The notes: generated by a model from the letters alone, not told the origin. DNA of 64,000 bases from DASQFQ01 sp963802905 (GCA_963802905.1 CAWDKH010000009.1:124001-188000); one strand, 5' to 3'; shown: positions 49,988 to 61,002, counted from the first letter of the stretch. Program-made: numbers and translations.

Positions 49988-51894
49988 CTACGACCGAGGT
50001 CGGACGGAAGAAAAGGCCGCTCTGTGCCGGAACCGTGCCGACTTCGCGGCGATCCGCGCACCGCTCGCCACCGGCCGCGGCGGCCCCGCCTTCAGCCGCG
50101 CCCGCACCGCCCGTCCGCCCAGCCGCCCGCGCACCACGCCGCTGGCAGAGATGCGCACCCGCCCGGCCGCCGCCGACGGCCCCGAGATCCGCAGCGAGGC
50201 GCTCCCGCGCCGCGGCAGCCGGCCGCTGACCCGCACGCCGGGCACCGTCCGCAAGCCGTCCAGCTCGATCGCGCCACGGCGCAGGCGGAACGTCCCGCCG
50301 CGCAGCCCCGACCCCGCCAGCGGCGAGCCGAGCGCGGGCGAGAGCGCGAACGTCAGGTCATCGAGCGTCACGTCGAGCGCGGACACCGTGCGCCCCCGCA
50401 CGCCGGGCACGCCCGCGCCGGCGCCAGCTGACCCAGCGACCGCGGCGGCACGCCGGTGGCCGGCACGAGCGTCGGCACGCGCTTGCAGGGCGCCGCCGCG
50501 CTGCGCCCGCGCAGGAACGCGAACAGCCGCCGCACACCGCAGCGCGACGGGTCGCCGCCGGTGACCGCGTGGCCCACGCCCGCCAGCACGACGCGCTGCG
50601 CGCCCGGGAGCGCCGCCGCGACGCGCGCAGAGCTCTCCGGCGGCGTCCGCAGGTCATCCCCGCCCTGGAGGATCAGCGCCGGCACCGGCGGGTAGGCGCC
50701 GCCCGCCGCGGGCGCGGCCGGGGCCTCCGGCCAGCGCAGGCAGAGGTCGATCTCGTCCGCGCGCGCCTCCGCGTAGCCGAACGGGAAGAACGCGGCCGGC
50801 CCCAGCCGGTCGGCCTCGGCCTGCGCCCGCGCCGCGCGCTCGCCGAACGGCGCCCCGCGCGGCCACGGCAGCGGCGTCTCCTCGCACACCGCGGCGTAGC
50901 GCGCGGCCGAGAACGTCCGCGGGCCGGGGAGCGAGGACAGGTCCGCGGCGGAGGCCGCGAGCCGCAGCAGCGGCGCCGGGTCGTGGTTGTCGAGCGCCGC
51001 CCGCACGCCGACCGGGATGCCGGCCCGGATCGGCGGGGTTGTAGTCGGCGTCGAACATCAGGTCGGACAGCCCGAGCGCGGTCAGCGTCGCCGGCCGCTT
51101 GCGGCCGCGCATGCCGTAGACCATCCCCCGCATCGGCGCCGCCCGCAGCCGGTCGGCCAGCCGCGCGAGGTCGCCCGCCGGGTCGGCGCTCACGCCCCGG
51201 CAGTGCGCGCGGGCAGAGCGCCGCCAGCGACGGCCCGCATCGCCCGGTAGGGCTCGAGCCCGAACACGTCGGCGTCGTCGGGATCCAGCACCGAGTCGAG
51301 CGCGATCCGCTCGACGTGATCCGGGTGAGCGCGTGCGTAGGCGAGCGCGAGCTTCGTGCCGTAGGAGATGCCGAACAGCGTCAGCTTCTGCACGCCCAGC
51401 GCCTGCCGCAGCGCCTCGACATCCTCGACCGAGTCGTCGGTGCCGTAGAACCCTCGCCGCGCGCCCAGCTGCGCCGCGCACGCCGCGCCCGCGCGCGTGG
51501 AGCGCAGCCGCGGATCGCGCTCGAGCGAGCGGCAGCGGATCAGCCCGGAGTAGCCGGTGCCGCGCTGGTCGTAGGAGACGAGCTGGTAGCGGCGCTCGAG
51601 CGAGCCGACCTCGAACAGCACGTCGGCGAACTCGCGCACGCCCGCTCCGCCGGGCCCGCCGGAGAGGTAGAGCAGCGTCGGCTTGTCGCTCGGCGCGGTG
51701 TAGCGCGCGATCCGCAGCGGCACCGAGCCCTTGACCGCGCCGGAGCGGTCGAGCGGCACCCGCACGCGCGCGCACTCGGCCTCGACGTCACCGCAGCCCG
51801 ACCAGCGCAGCCGCGCCACCGCGGGCGCGGGCAGCACGACGAGCGCCAGCGCCACCGCGCCGATCGCCGTCCGCCAGCGCGCACCACCGCTCAT
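49988..51894 (-). CDS. Exported alpha/beta hydrolase (tripeptidyl-aminopeptidase-like), three frame breaks
   Basis: About 635 residues after correction (breaks near 51210, 51030 and 50415). A signal peptide (AIGAVALALVVLPAPAVA), then LLYLSGGPGGAGV (oxyanion region), YDQRGTGYSG and the nucleophile elbow FGISYGTKLALAYA. The C-terminal hydrolase part has ALILQGGDDLRTP (catalytic Asp) and VGHAVTGGD (catalytic His). A beta-rich extension of ~140 residues follows (LRGGTFRLRRGAIELDGLRTVPGVRVSGRLPRRG). Likely a secreted peptidase or esterase. It lies between recA and thpR, same strand. Confidence 0.8.
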
Positions 51895-51904
51895 GCGGCT
51901 GACC

Positions 51905-52447
51905 CTAGTGCGACAGCGGGAAGCTGGCGAGCGGCTCGTAGCGCGCGCCCTCGCGGCGGAGCTGCGAGCGATAGAGCGTCAGCGCCTCGCCGCGGAACTC
52001 GAGCGGCTCGGGGTTCGGCAGCTCCAAGCGCCGCGCCTTCGCGTCCGGCCGCAGCCGGGCGACGGTCGCGTGCGGCCGGTAAGGCCGCGGCTCGGGCGTG
52101 TACAGGCGCCGCGCCTCCAGACCCTCGCTGACCGCGCGCTGGAGCGCCCGCAGCGAGCCGTGCGGATCGTCGACCTCGGCGGTCAGCACCCGCGGGCGCT
52201 TCGGGGGCAGCGCGAGCGCGGCGCCGAGGGCGAGCCGCGGGGCGTGCATCGGCGCGCTCTGCAATACGTCCACCACCTTCGGAACGTCCGCCTCCGGACG
52301 ATGCCCGAGGAACGCGAGCGTCAGGTGCAGCGCCTCGTCGGGCAGCGGCCGCCAGATCTCCGGGTCGGCCGCTGCCGCCCGGAACGCCGCCAGCGCCGCG
52401 CGAGCGGGCGCCGGCAGGTCAAGCGCGACGAACAGCCGCAGCTTCAC
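51905..52447 (-). CDS. thpR: RNA 2',3'-cyclic phosphodiesterase (2H family)
   Basis: 180 residues. The two HxT motifs of the 2H superfamily are EALHLTLAFLG and YRPHATVARLR, with the N-terminal RLFVALDLP typical of ThpR/LigT. It opens 2',3'-cyclic phosphates on RNA. The start codon lies 29 bp inside the end of cinA, so the two are translationally coupled. Confidence 0.93.
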   Translation of the reverse strand: MKLRLFVALDLPAPARAALAAFRAAAADPEIWRPLPDEALHLTLAFLGHRPEADVPKVVDVLQSAPMHAPRLALGAALALPPKRPRVLTAEVDDPHGSLRALQRAVSEGLEARRLYTPEPRPYRPHATVARLRPDAKARRLELPNPEPLEFRGEALTLYRSQLRREGARYEPLASFPLSH

Positions 52448-53692
52448 GGAGCATCCGGCGCAGGCCGTGCATCACGACGGTCGTGGTGCGCTCGCGGATC
52501 GTCTGGCGGTCGCCCGGCAGCAGCACGGTGCGATCCCAGCGCTCGCCGCCGGCCACCGCGACGCTGAGGCAGACCGTGCCGACCGGCTTCTCCTCGGTCC
52601 CGCCGCCGGGGCCGGCGATGCCGGTGATGCCGATGCCGACCTGCGCGCCGAAGCGCTCCTGCGCGCCGTCGGCCAGCGCCACCGCCACCTCGGGCGAGAC
52701 CGCGCCGTGCGCCTCGATCAGCTCGGCCGGCACGCCCGCGAGCGCGGTCTTGGCCTCGTTCGAGTACACGACGAGGCCGCCCAGCATGTACGCGGACGAG
52801 CCGCCGCGGTCGGTCAGCCGCGCGCTCATCAGCCCGCCGGTGCAGGACTCCGCGACCGCCACGGTCCGGCCCTCCGAGCAGCTCGATCACCTGGTCGTCG
52901 ACCGTCGAGCCGTCCTCGGAGTAGAGCGTGTCGGCGTGGCGCTCGCGGATCGCGGCCTCGAACGCGTCGTAGACCTCGGCCGCGGGCGGCTCGAACACCG
53001 TCGCGATCTCGATCTCGCCGCGCCGCAGGCAGGTCGTGATCTCGAGCTGGTCGATCGGGACGCCGTCGGCCTCGATCTCACGCAGCGAGCGCGCGATCTC
53101 CGACTCCGGGATCCCGAACAGGCGCATGATCCGCTGCTCGTAGGTGCCCGCGCGCGCGAGCAGCTCGCGCATCGGCTCGGTCTGCAGCGCCGTCTCCCAC
53201 ATCGGCTGCAGCTCGCGCGGCGGCCCGGGCAGCACCAGCACGGTCGGCGGGCCCGGCACCACGAGGCCGGGCGCGGTGCCGACCGGCTCGAGCACGGTGG
53301 CGCCCGTCGGGCACGAGCGCCTGCTTGCGGTTGGAGGCGCGGATGGCGTCCTCGTCGAGGTTGCGCCAGCGGCTGCGCAGCCGCTCGAGGATCTTCCAGA
53401 TCCGCTCCTCGAGCGCGCTGTCGAGCGCCAGCGGGCGCCCGCTGTAGTCGGCCACCACCTCGGCGGTCATGTCGTCGGCGGTCGGCCCGAGGCCGCCGCT
53501 GGTGACCACGAGGTCGAGGTCGCCCATGAACCGCAGCGCCTCGAGCATGTCCGCGCGGCGGTCGGCGACGATCACGATCTCCGCGACCTCCACCCCGTGC
53601 TCGCGCAGGCGCTCCGACAGCCAGGGGCCGTTGCGGTCGGAGATGATCCCCGACAGCACCTCCGTGCCGGTGATGAGGATCCCGGCCCTCAC
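52419..53692 (-). CDS. cinA: CinA-family competence/damage-inducible protein, two frame breaks
   Basis: About 423 residues after correction. The N-terminal MoCF-like domain has ILITGTEVLSGIISDRNGPWLSERL and LVVTSGGLGPTADDMTAEVVAD. The C-terminal nicotinamide-nucleotide amidase domain has VAESCTGGLMSARLTD and GIGITGIAGPGGGTEEKPVGTV. +1 slips near 53310 (VP to TGATVLEP) and near 52868 (IELL to EGRTVAVAES). It recycles NMN by deamidation in characterised homologues. GTG start overlaps the upstream stop (GTGA). Confidence 0.92.
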
Positions 53693-54454
53693 AAGCAGGT
53701 CGGGCGACGCGCCTCGGACAGCTCGCTTGGGCGCTTGCCGGGCCGCACCTCGTAGCCGACCGGCGTGGAGCGGTCCGGCACGTCGATCGTCCGCTTGCCC
53801 GCCCGCAACCGCGCGTTGCCGTTGCCGAACGAGACGCGGAAGCGCTTGCTGCGGTAGCGCCGGCTGTTCCGGCCGGAGTCCAGGACCTGGTTGTCGATCA
53901 GCACGCGCCCATTGGCGTCGACGAGGCACACGCTGACGGCTCCGGTGGGCACGATCTGCAGGGTGACACGCGTCGGTGTCGCGGGCTTCTTCTTCTTGTT
54001 CTTCGGCTTCGGCGTCGGCGTCGCCGTCTCGACCGTGTTCGCCTCGCGTTCGCCGCCCGAGTCGTCGTCGCCCCAGCTCCCGAGCGCGTAGAGCGCGCCC
54101 AGCACGACCACGAGCGCGAACACGACCACCAGCCCCGGGCCGAGCCACGCGCGCCGGCGACGGTGCTCCCGGCGGGGGCCCGGGCCGCGGCGCGAACGGC
54201 GTGAGCTCCATCGTCGACGGGCGCTCGAAGCGCTGCTTGTACTCCTCGACCAGCTGCCGCGAGTCGAGCCCGAGGTAGTCCGCGTACGAGCGCAGGAACG
54301 TCTTGACAAAGGTGGGCCCGGGCAGCAGGTCCCACTCCTCGTTCTCGAGCGCACGGAGGTATTTGGCCCGGATCTTGGTCCCCGCCTCGACCTCCGTGAT
54401 GTCGATCCTGTTGCGCATGCGCGTCTCGCGCAGCGTCTGGCCGATCTCCGGCAT
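53689..54454 (-). CDS. RodZ-like membrane protein with N-terminal Xre helix-turn-helix, one frameshift near 54175
   Basis: About 254 residues. The HTH_25-type domain (IGQTLRETRMRNRIDITEVEAGTKIRAKYLRALENEEWDLLPGPTFVKTFLRSYADYLGL) is followed by a basic linker with a +1 slip in a C-run near 54175, one transmembrane helix (LVVVFALVVVLGALYAL), a Lys/Pro/Thr linker and a C-terminal beta domain of the DUF4115 kind. Such proteins link MreB or cell-shape machinery to the envelope. It lies between ftsK and cinA, a usual actinobacterial order. Confidence 0.85.
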
Positions 54455-54473
54455 GTCCGCGAGAAAGGCTACG

Positions 54474-56907
54474 TCAGTCGCCGTCCTCGCCCGATGCGGG
54501 CACGGCGCTGCCCGCGCGCTCGGCCAGGGAGGCCAAGAAGCGGGGCAGGTCGGCCTCGGAGACCAGCACCTGGCGGGGTTTGGAGCCCTCGTATCCGGAG
54601 ATCACGCCGCGCCGCTCGAGCATGTCGATCAGGCGGCCTGCGCGCGTGTAGCCGAGGCGCAGACGGCGCTGGAGCATCGACGTGGACGCGGTCTGCATCT
54701 CGGCCACGAGGCGGACGGCGTCGGGGAGCAGCGGGTCCTCGTCGGGGTCGAAGTCGGGGTCGGCTCCCGTCTCGGGCGCCTCCTCTTCGACCTCCTCGAG
54801 CAGCGCCTCCTGGAACTCGGGCTCGCCCTGCTTGCGCCACGCGCTCGTGAGCTTCTCGATCTCGCGCCTCGTCGACGTAGGCGCCCTGGATCCGCTGCAG
54901 GCGCGACGTCCCGACCGGCGAGAACAGCATGTCGCCCTGGCCCAGCAGCGACTCGGCGCCGTTCTGGTCGAGGATCACGCGCGAGTCGGTCTGGGAGGAG
55001 ACGGAGAACGCGATCCGGCTCGGGACGTTGGCCTTGATCATGCCGGTGATGACGTCGACGCGCGGGGACTGCGTGGCGAGCACGAGGTGGATGCCGACCG
55101 CGCGCGCCTTCTGGGCGAGGCGGATGATCGAGTCCTCGACGTCGGCGGGCGCGACCATCATCAGGTCGGCGAGCTCGTCGATCACGCACAGGATGTAGGG
55201 CAGCGGTGCTTCCTGGCGGCCGGCGCGGACCTTGTTGAGCTCGATCAGGCTGCGCGTGCGCGCGAGCGACATGTACGAGTAGCGCTGCTCCATCTCGCGC
55301 ACCAGGTTCTGCAGCGCGGTCGCGGCCTTGCGCGGGCTCGTGATCACCGGCGTGAGCAGGTGCGGGATCGAGTCGTAGTGGTTGAGCTCGACCTGCTTGG
55401 GGTCGACGAGCACGAGCCGCAGCTCGTGCGGCGTCGCGCGCGTGAGCACGGAGGCGAGCATCGCGTTGACGCAGCCGGACTTGCCGGCGCCGGTCGTGCC
55501 CGCGACGAGCAGGTGCGGCATCTTGGCCAGGTCGGCGCCGATCGCGCGGCCGGCGACGTCCTTGCCCAGCCACACCGTCAGCGGCGACCAGCCCGCGGGC
55601 GTCTCCTGCAGCACGTCGCCGAGGTGGACGATCTTGCGGCGCGCGTTGGGGACCTCGACGCCGACCGCCTGCTTGCCCGGGATCGGGGCGAGGATGCGGA
55701 TGTCGGAGGCGGCGAGCGCGTAGGCGAGGTCGTCCTTGAGCTGGGCGACCTTGGCGACCTTGATGCCCGGCGCGAGGCGCAGCTCGTAGCGCGTGATGTG
55801 CGGGCCCGCGACCATGCCGATGACCTTGGCCTCGATGCCGAAGTGGCCGAGCGCCTCGGTCAGCTGGGCGGCGATCTTCTCCTGGCCGACGGTGTCGGGC
55901 TTGCTGGCGTCGGCGGAGGAGCGCTTGAGGAAGCCGGTGCCGGGCAGCGTCCACTCGAACTCCGGGGAGTCCGTCACCGAGGAGCGGTAGCGGCCCTGGG
56001 GCGTGAGGTCCGCGGGGTCGGGCGTGGTGCGGGCGACCCCGGGCTCGTCCTCCTCCGGGTCCTCGGCCAGGCCGGTGGTCTCCTCGAGCTCGGGCAGCGT
56101 CTCGTCCTCCTCGCGGAGGTCCTCGACCGTGAGGTCCTCGGCGTCGCCGAGCACGTCGGGCAGCGTGTCCTCGTCCTCGGGGAACGTGCGGGCGACCGCC
56201 GTCACGCGCGGCGGCGGGCCCTGCTCGAGCGCGGAGAGCTCCTCCGTGGCCGGGCGGCGGCGGGTCACGGCGGTGCGGACCTCGCGCGTCGTGGAGGCGA
56301 ACGAGTCGGTCGTGGCCTTGATCACGCCGGCGATCGACGCGCCCGTGAGCAGGAGCACCGCGGCGGCGAGCAGGAAGATCGCGATCGTGTGCGCGCCCAG
56401 CGTGCCGAGGAAGGTGGAGGTGACGTAGTAGAGCCCCTCCCCCGCCAGGCCGCCGCGCGGCTTGACCCACTCGGCGTCCCACACGACCTTCGTGCCGCCC
56501 GGGCCGAGCCCGAGCGTGCCCGCGGCGAACGCGAGCGAGACACCGAGGAAGAGGCAGATCGCGCCGGTCCGGAACGGCCGCACGGCCGGGAGCACCGGCC
56601 GCAGCACGAGGATCGCGCCGGCTGCCATCAGCGCGGCGGGCACGAGGTAGTGGACGGCGCCGATCAGGACGCGCAGGCCATCGACAGCGGCGTCGCCAGC
56701 CTGGCCCCCGTCCCAATCGAGGTAGATGACGAAGGCGAAGAAGATCGCGGTGGCGGCGAGGCCGAGCCCGATGACGTCGAAATGGCGCTGCTCGAGCTGC
56801 GGCAGGCCGCTCTTCCACGATGGCTTGGAGCGGCGCGCGCGGGTCTTGGCCCGCGGCTTTGACTTGGGCAGGGGCTTGGGCTTTGGGCGGCGTCGGGCAG
56901 GCGGCAT
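54474..56907 (-). CDS. ftsK: DNA translocase FtsK/SpoIIIE, one frameshift near 54868
   Basis: About 810 residues after correction. Basic N-tail, four helices (about residues 45-190), an acidic linker, then the motor: HLLVAGTTGAGKSGCVNAML (Walker A), LPYILCVIDELADLMMVAPADVED (Walker B), VLATQSPRVDVITG. The gamma winged-helix domain (TSTSMLQRRLRLGYTRAGRLIDMLERRGVISGY) lies after a +1 slip near 54868. It pumps chromosomal DNA at division. The start is the ATG giving MPPARRRPKPKPLPKS. Confidence 0.94.
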
Positions 56908-56996
56908 GTCGGGCCGGATCCCCTTCGACGCCGAAGCGCCGCCCCCTGCCTCCTCACGCGGGGGTAAAAGTTGCCCCTTTGCGGGCGCGGCGGGCC

Positions 56997-57002
56997 TAGT
57001 AT
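56997..57002 (+). promoter_or_regulatory. -10 element TAGTAT, leaderless start of the OmpR regulator
   Basis: TAGTAT ends 6 nt before ATG 57009. TTGCCC at 56971-56976 is a possible -35 at a long 20-nt spacing. Confidence 0.45.
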
Positions 57003-57008
57003 CAAGGG

Positions 57009-57698
57009 ATGGAAGCCTCAGAGCGCCCCGTCCGCGTGCTTGTGGTCGAGGACGACCAGGAGATCGCGCAGGTCCTGCAGCGCTCGCTGCGCATGGAGGG
57101 CTACGACGTGAAGCTCACCGCGGACGGCGTCCAGGCGCTCGACGACACCCAGGCCTTCCTCCCCGATCTGATCGTGCTCGACCTCGGTCTGCCGGGCATG
57201 GACGGCATCGAGGTCGCCCGCCAGCTACGGCGCGACGAGGACACCACGCCGATCCTGATGCTCACCGCGCGCGACGCCCTCGACTCGCGCGTCCAAGGGC
57301 TGGACGTGGGCGCCGACGACTATCTAGTCAAGCCGTTCGAGCGCCAGGAGCTGCTCGCGCGCATGCGCGCGCTGCTGCGCCGGCGCCCGCCGCGCGGGAT
57401 GGCACCACTGCGGGTGGGAGACCTGACCTTGAACCCCGACACCCACGAGGTCATCCGGGGTGACCGCTCGATCGATCTCACGCAGCGCGAGTTCGAGCTG
57501 CTCGAGTACCTGATGCGCAACGAGCGGCTGGTGATCTCCCGCCAGCGGCTCCTCGACGAGGTCTGGGGCTACGACCCGTTCTCGATCACGAACACGATCG
57601 AGGTGTTCGTGTCGAATCTCCGCAGAAAGCTCGAAGCCGGTGGCGAGCCAAGGCTCCTTCATACGGTCCGCGGCGCAGGCTACGTCCTCCGCGTATAA
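57009..57698 (+). CDS. OmpR-family response regulator (MprA-like)
   Basis: 229 residues. Receiver: VEDDQE, the phospho-acceptor Asp in LIVLDLGLPGMDG, LTARDA and the Lys in DYLVKPFERQEL. DNA-binding winged helix: LTQREFELLEYLMRNERLVISRQRLLDEVWGYD and SNLRRKLEAGGEPRLLHTVRGAGYVLRV. It pairs with the kinase that overlaps its 3' end by 59 bp. Divergent from ftsK. Confidence 0.93.
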   Translation: MEASERPVRVLVVEDDQEIAQVLQRSLRMEGYDVKLTADGVQALDDTQAFLPDLIVLDLGLPGMDGIEVARQLRRDEDTTPILMLTARDALDSRVQGLDVGADDYLVKPFERQELLARMRALLRRRPPRGMAPLRVGDLTLNPDTHEVIRGDRSIDLTQREFELLEYLMRNERLVISRQRLLDEVWGYDPFSITNTIEVFVSNLRRKLEAGGEPRLLHTVRGAGYVLRV

Positions 57699-59066
57699 GC
57701 GCCTCCCGATCCGCTGGCGCCTCGCCGGCGGCTCTGCGGTGCTCACGCTCGTGATCCTCATGGGGTTCGCGGTGATCGTGGGCGTGCTGACGACGCGGCG
57801 GATCCAGGCCGACTTCAACCAGCAGGTCGCCGACGCCGCCGACCAGCTCGCCAAGCAGACCGAGCTGCGGCTGGTCGAGCGCAACGGCAAGACCGTCCTC
57901 CGCTACCTCGGGCCGAAGCTGAGCGACTACGCGAGCGCCCAGCACGCCGTCGTGCGGGTCGTGACCGAGGACAACGAGGTCGTCCGCTCCTCGCCGAACG
58001 CGCCGTACCTGTCGCCGCCGCTGGCGCCGACGCTGGAGTTCGCGGGCTACAAGGTCGAGTCGCGGGCGGTCAAGGTCGAGCCGGTGGGCGGCGTGGGGTT
58101 CGTGCAGTACGCGCGCCGGCTGTCCGACGTCGAAGCGACCGCGAACCGCGTCCGCTTCTTCTTGGGCTTGGGCGTCCTGGGCGGGACGGCGCTGGCGCTG
58201 CTCGCGGGCGTGGCGACCGCGCGGCGAGCGATGAGCCCGATCGCTGAGCTCACCGAGGCCGCGCGCACGATCGAGCGCACGCGCGACCCGTCGCAGCGGA
58301 TCCCGCATCCTGAGGCCGACGACGAGGTCGCCGAGCTGGCGCGGACGCTGGACGGGATGCTCCACTCCCTCGACGGGGCGCGCAGCGAGACCGAGGCGAC
58401 CCTGGCGCGGCAGCGGGAGTTCGTCGCCGACGCGTCGCACGAGCTGCGGACGCCGCTGACCTCGGTCCTGGCGAACCTGGAGCTGCTCGAGGAGGTCCTC
58501 GAGGGAGAGCAGCGCGAGGCGGCCGCCTCCGCCCTGCGCTCGTCCGGCGGATGCGCCGGCTGGTCGCGGACCTCCTGCTGCTCGCGCGCGCCGACGCCGG
58601 CCGCATCACGCGCCACGAGCCGGTCGACGTGGCGCGCGTGGTCACCGAGGCGGCCGGCGAGCTCGAGCCGGTGGCCAACGGCCACGACATCACGGTCTCG
58701 GCCCCGGCGGGCGCGACGATCTCGGGCGCGCGCGACGAGCTGCACCGGCTGGCGCTGAACCTGATGGAGAACGCGCTGCGCCACACCGACCCGGGCACGG
58801 CGGTCGAGGCCTCCGTCGAGCGCGTGAACGGCCAGGTGATCTTCTCGGTCGAGGACGACGGGCCGGGCATCCCGGCGGAGCTCCACGACAAGGTGTTCGA
58901 GCGCTTCTTCCGCGGCGCGGGAGACCGCTCGGGCTCGTCAGGACTGGGGCTCGCGATCGTGCGAGCGGTGGCGGAGTCGCACCACGGAACGGTCACGCTC
59001 GAGGACCCGCTGGACGGCCGCGGGGCCCGTTTCGTGGTCCGATTCCCGAGCGAACCGGTCGCCTAG
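57640..59066 (+). CDS. Membrane sensor histidine kinase (HAMP, HisKA, HATPase_c), one frameshift near 58545
   Basis: About 475 residues. Two transmembrane helices flank an extracytoplasmic sensor (about residues 48-168), then HAMP (AMSPIAELTEAARTIE), HisKA (EFVADASHELRTPLTSVLANLELL), and HATPase_c (NLMENALRHTD, VEDDGPGIPAE, SGLGLAIVRAV). A -1 slip near 58545 lies between ALRSS and RRMRRLVADLLLLARAD. It is the partner of the OmpR regulator just upstream. GTG 57640 gives a basic N-terminus; the start could be later. Confidence 0.9.
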
Positions 59067-59198
59067 CGGCAACGCGTCACTCCAGTGGCGCGTTCGGAAG
59101 TCCAGTGGCAGGCCTCGACGGACGCTTCTGGACGCACGCGGTGGACGACTCCGAAATGGGGTCCGAAGCCATTTTTTGGCTCAGAACAGCGATGCGCC
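59067..59198. other. Intergenic spacer after the histidine kinase gene
   Basis: No gene seen. It carries short repeats (CCAGTGGC twice; TCCGA-N7-TCCGA) and a T6 run at 59172-59177 flanked by GCC/GGC, which may act as a weak plus-strand terminator for the kinase gene. Confidence 0.35.
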
Positions 59199-59232
59199 AA
59201 AAAAGAGCCCCCGGTCGCTAAACCAGGGGCTC
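59199..59232 (-). terminator. Intrinsic terminator, minus strand
   Basis: GAGCCCC (59232-59226) pairs with GGGGCTC (59211-59205), extended by GGT/ACC inside, followed directly by six T residues (59204-59199). This is the clearest Rho-independent terminator in the window. Confidence 0.8.
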
Positions 59233-59445
59233 AACACTTCTGGACGTATGTCCTATTCAGCCTTCGGGTACAGCCCCTCTACAGTGCTCGCAGTCGAGAG
59301 CAAGTACTACCGCCAAGCCGGGTGTTGCAGCACCCAGGCAGGGGGCGAAGAGGGGGTAATACCATGGGCTACCGCGGCTAGCTGATTACCAGGTACGGAT
59401 ACCTGAAACAACTTCTTGAGCGAGCGCCTTTTCAGGCGCTCGTTC
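59199..59445 (-). ncRNA. Putative structured non-coding RNA with intrinsic terminator
   Basis: Read on the minus strand, the region begins with a hairpin (59445-59435 with 59428-59418), then a perfect 6-bp hairpin CAGGTA/TACCTG (59405-59390). There follow GGGTG/CACCC (about 59330-59315) and TGCTC/GAGCA stem-loops (about 59302-59285), a long-range CCCCTCT/AGAGGGG pairing and GGAC/GTCC, ending in a strong terminator. No sizeable conserved-looking protein is encoded. It could be a stand-alone small RNA or the 3' untranslated region of the HD-GYP gene. It does not look like tmRNA, RNase P or SRP RNA to me. Confidence 0.4.
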
Positions 59446-59496
59446 TGCGTTAACGGCATCGGCACGCGATACGCTTTACCGGACATCCGTCCATCG

Positions 59497-60897
59497 TCAC
59501 GCAGCGACCGCCTTCGGGCGCGCGTAGTCGCTGACTCGGCGCTCGAACGCGAGCTCGCGCTCGAAGTCCGCCTCGTCGGTGTGGCGGAACGCCACGCCGT
59601 ACTGCTCGATCATCTCGACGAACGTGTCGACCACGATGCGGGTCGAGCTGCGTGCCGGCGACGCGGCGGAGTTCGGCAAGCGCCTCCTCCGAGCTGACCG
59701 GGTCTCGGTAGGAGTCGCGGGCGGTCATCACGTCATAGGTGTCGGCAGCGGCCAGGATCCGCGAGCCGAGCGGGATCTGGTCGGCGCTCGAGACCGTAGG
59801 GATAGCCACGGCCGTCCATGCGCTCGTGGTGGCTGAGGACGATGTCCGCGACGGGGCCGTAGCCCTCGATGCGGCGCACGAGCTTGGCGCCCTGCTCCGG
59901 ATGGAGCTTGACGGTCTCCCACTCGTCGTCGGTGAGCTTGCGGTCGGCGACGAGGATCGAGTCGGGGAAGATGAACTTGCCGATGTCGTGGAAGAGGCCG
60001 GCGGTGTGGATGAGCTCCTGCTCGCGCTCGGACAGGCCGAGGAGACGGGCGACCTCGCGGGCGTAGCGCGCGACGGCCGCCGAGTGACGCGCCGTCATGG
60101 CGTCGCGCATCGACAGCGTCTGCATCACGGTGTTGATGAGGCCGAACTGCAGTGACGCGAGCTCCTTGGTCCGCTGCTCGAGCTGCTCGCCGCGGTCGTA
60201 CGCCTCGACGCCGGCCTTGAGCAGGTACTGGAAGACGAAGAGCACAACCGCAGCGAGGCCGACTGCGCCGACGCCGAGGCGCTGGTAGCTGAATGCGATG
60301 CCCGCCGTGAGGAGGGCGGTCGCGAACTGCGAGGGGAGCACGGTCAGGAAGACCGACCGGAGGCTCGTCGCGGAACGACACCTCGCGCGACAGCAGTGCA
60401 GCGAGCCGGCGACCAGCACGAAGTTCAGGAAGTTCGTGATCATGAACACGACGCAAGACGAGCGCGGCGAAGCCCAGCGCGTTCTCGCGACCCGGCATGC
60501 GCCTCTCCGGCCCACGACTTCGATGATCAGCGAGCCGACGATCGGGAACGTCGCCCACACCGCGAGGTTCGACAGGTTCCGGTGCCAGGGCGCGGCGATA
60601 GAGAACCGCGTCGATCGCCGTCGCCATGACGCCGATCGCAGCTGCGGGCGCGGGACCGAGCAGTGCCATCGCGAGGACGAGCGCCAGGAACGACCCGGAG
60701 ATGCGAATGCCCCGGAACTCGATCGTGAGGACGTCGCTGCCGATCGCGAGGACCAGCAGGAGCAGGACGAGCTCGACTGGCTGCCAGTCCCGCGCCTCGA
60801 TGGTGGCCAAGGCGACCGCGCCGGCGAGGGCCGAGTCAGAAGCAGATGGGTCCCAGAGATGAGCGCTCGACGTCCTGTCACGGCTGTGTGTCCTCAT
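59497..60897 (-). CDS. Membrane-anchored HD-GYP domain protein (putative c-di-GMP phosphodiesterase), several frame breaks
   Basis: About 466 residues spread over at least six breaks (about 60590, 60480, 60450, 60380, 60360, 59795 and 59660). The N-terminal half has six to eight hydrophobic helices (VELVLLLLVLAIGSDVLTIEF, SGSFLALVLAMALLG, FPIVGSLIIEVV, VVFMITNFLNFVLVAG), a membrane sensor region. The HD-GYP domain reads RHSAAVARYAREVARLLGL, GLFHDIGKFIFPDSIL, HHERMDGRGYPYGL and ILAAADTYDVMTARDSYR. It should hydrolyse cyclic di-GMP. The core motifs are intact, so errors or recent decay are both possible. Confidence 0.75.
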
Positions 60898-60924
60898 CGG
60901 TAGGGATTCGGCCGCTCTTTAGGC

Positions 60925-60942
60925 AAAACGGCGGTTTCGCCG
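60925..60942 (-). terminator. Small hairpin with T-run upstream of the HD-GYP gene
   Basis: On the minus strand CGGCG-AAAC-CGCCG is followed by TTTT (60942-60925), 28 nt before the HD-GYP ATG. It could be an attenuator in that gene's leader or a stop for antisense transcripts from the MFS gene region. Confidence 0.4.
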
Positions 60943-61002
60943 CTTACTGGCGTCCAACATCCGTCCAGTTCCGGGCAGTTCGCTGCCGGAGGCCGCGCTG
61001 AG

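Noticed and set aside
49923..50000. LexA box upstream of recA
   Set aside because: No CGAAC-N4-GTTCG or close variant was found; GGAACCGTGCCGAC at about 50029 is too poor a match.
59270..59400. Resemblance to a c-di-AMP (ydaO) riboswitch
   Set aside because: One stretch on the minus strand (ATCAGCTAGCC...GGTAG) recalls the GTCAGCTAACC element, but the other conserved blocks are missing and no suitable downstream gene follows.
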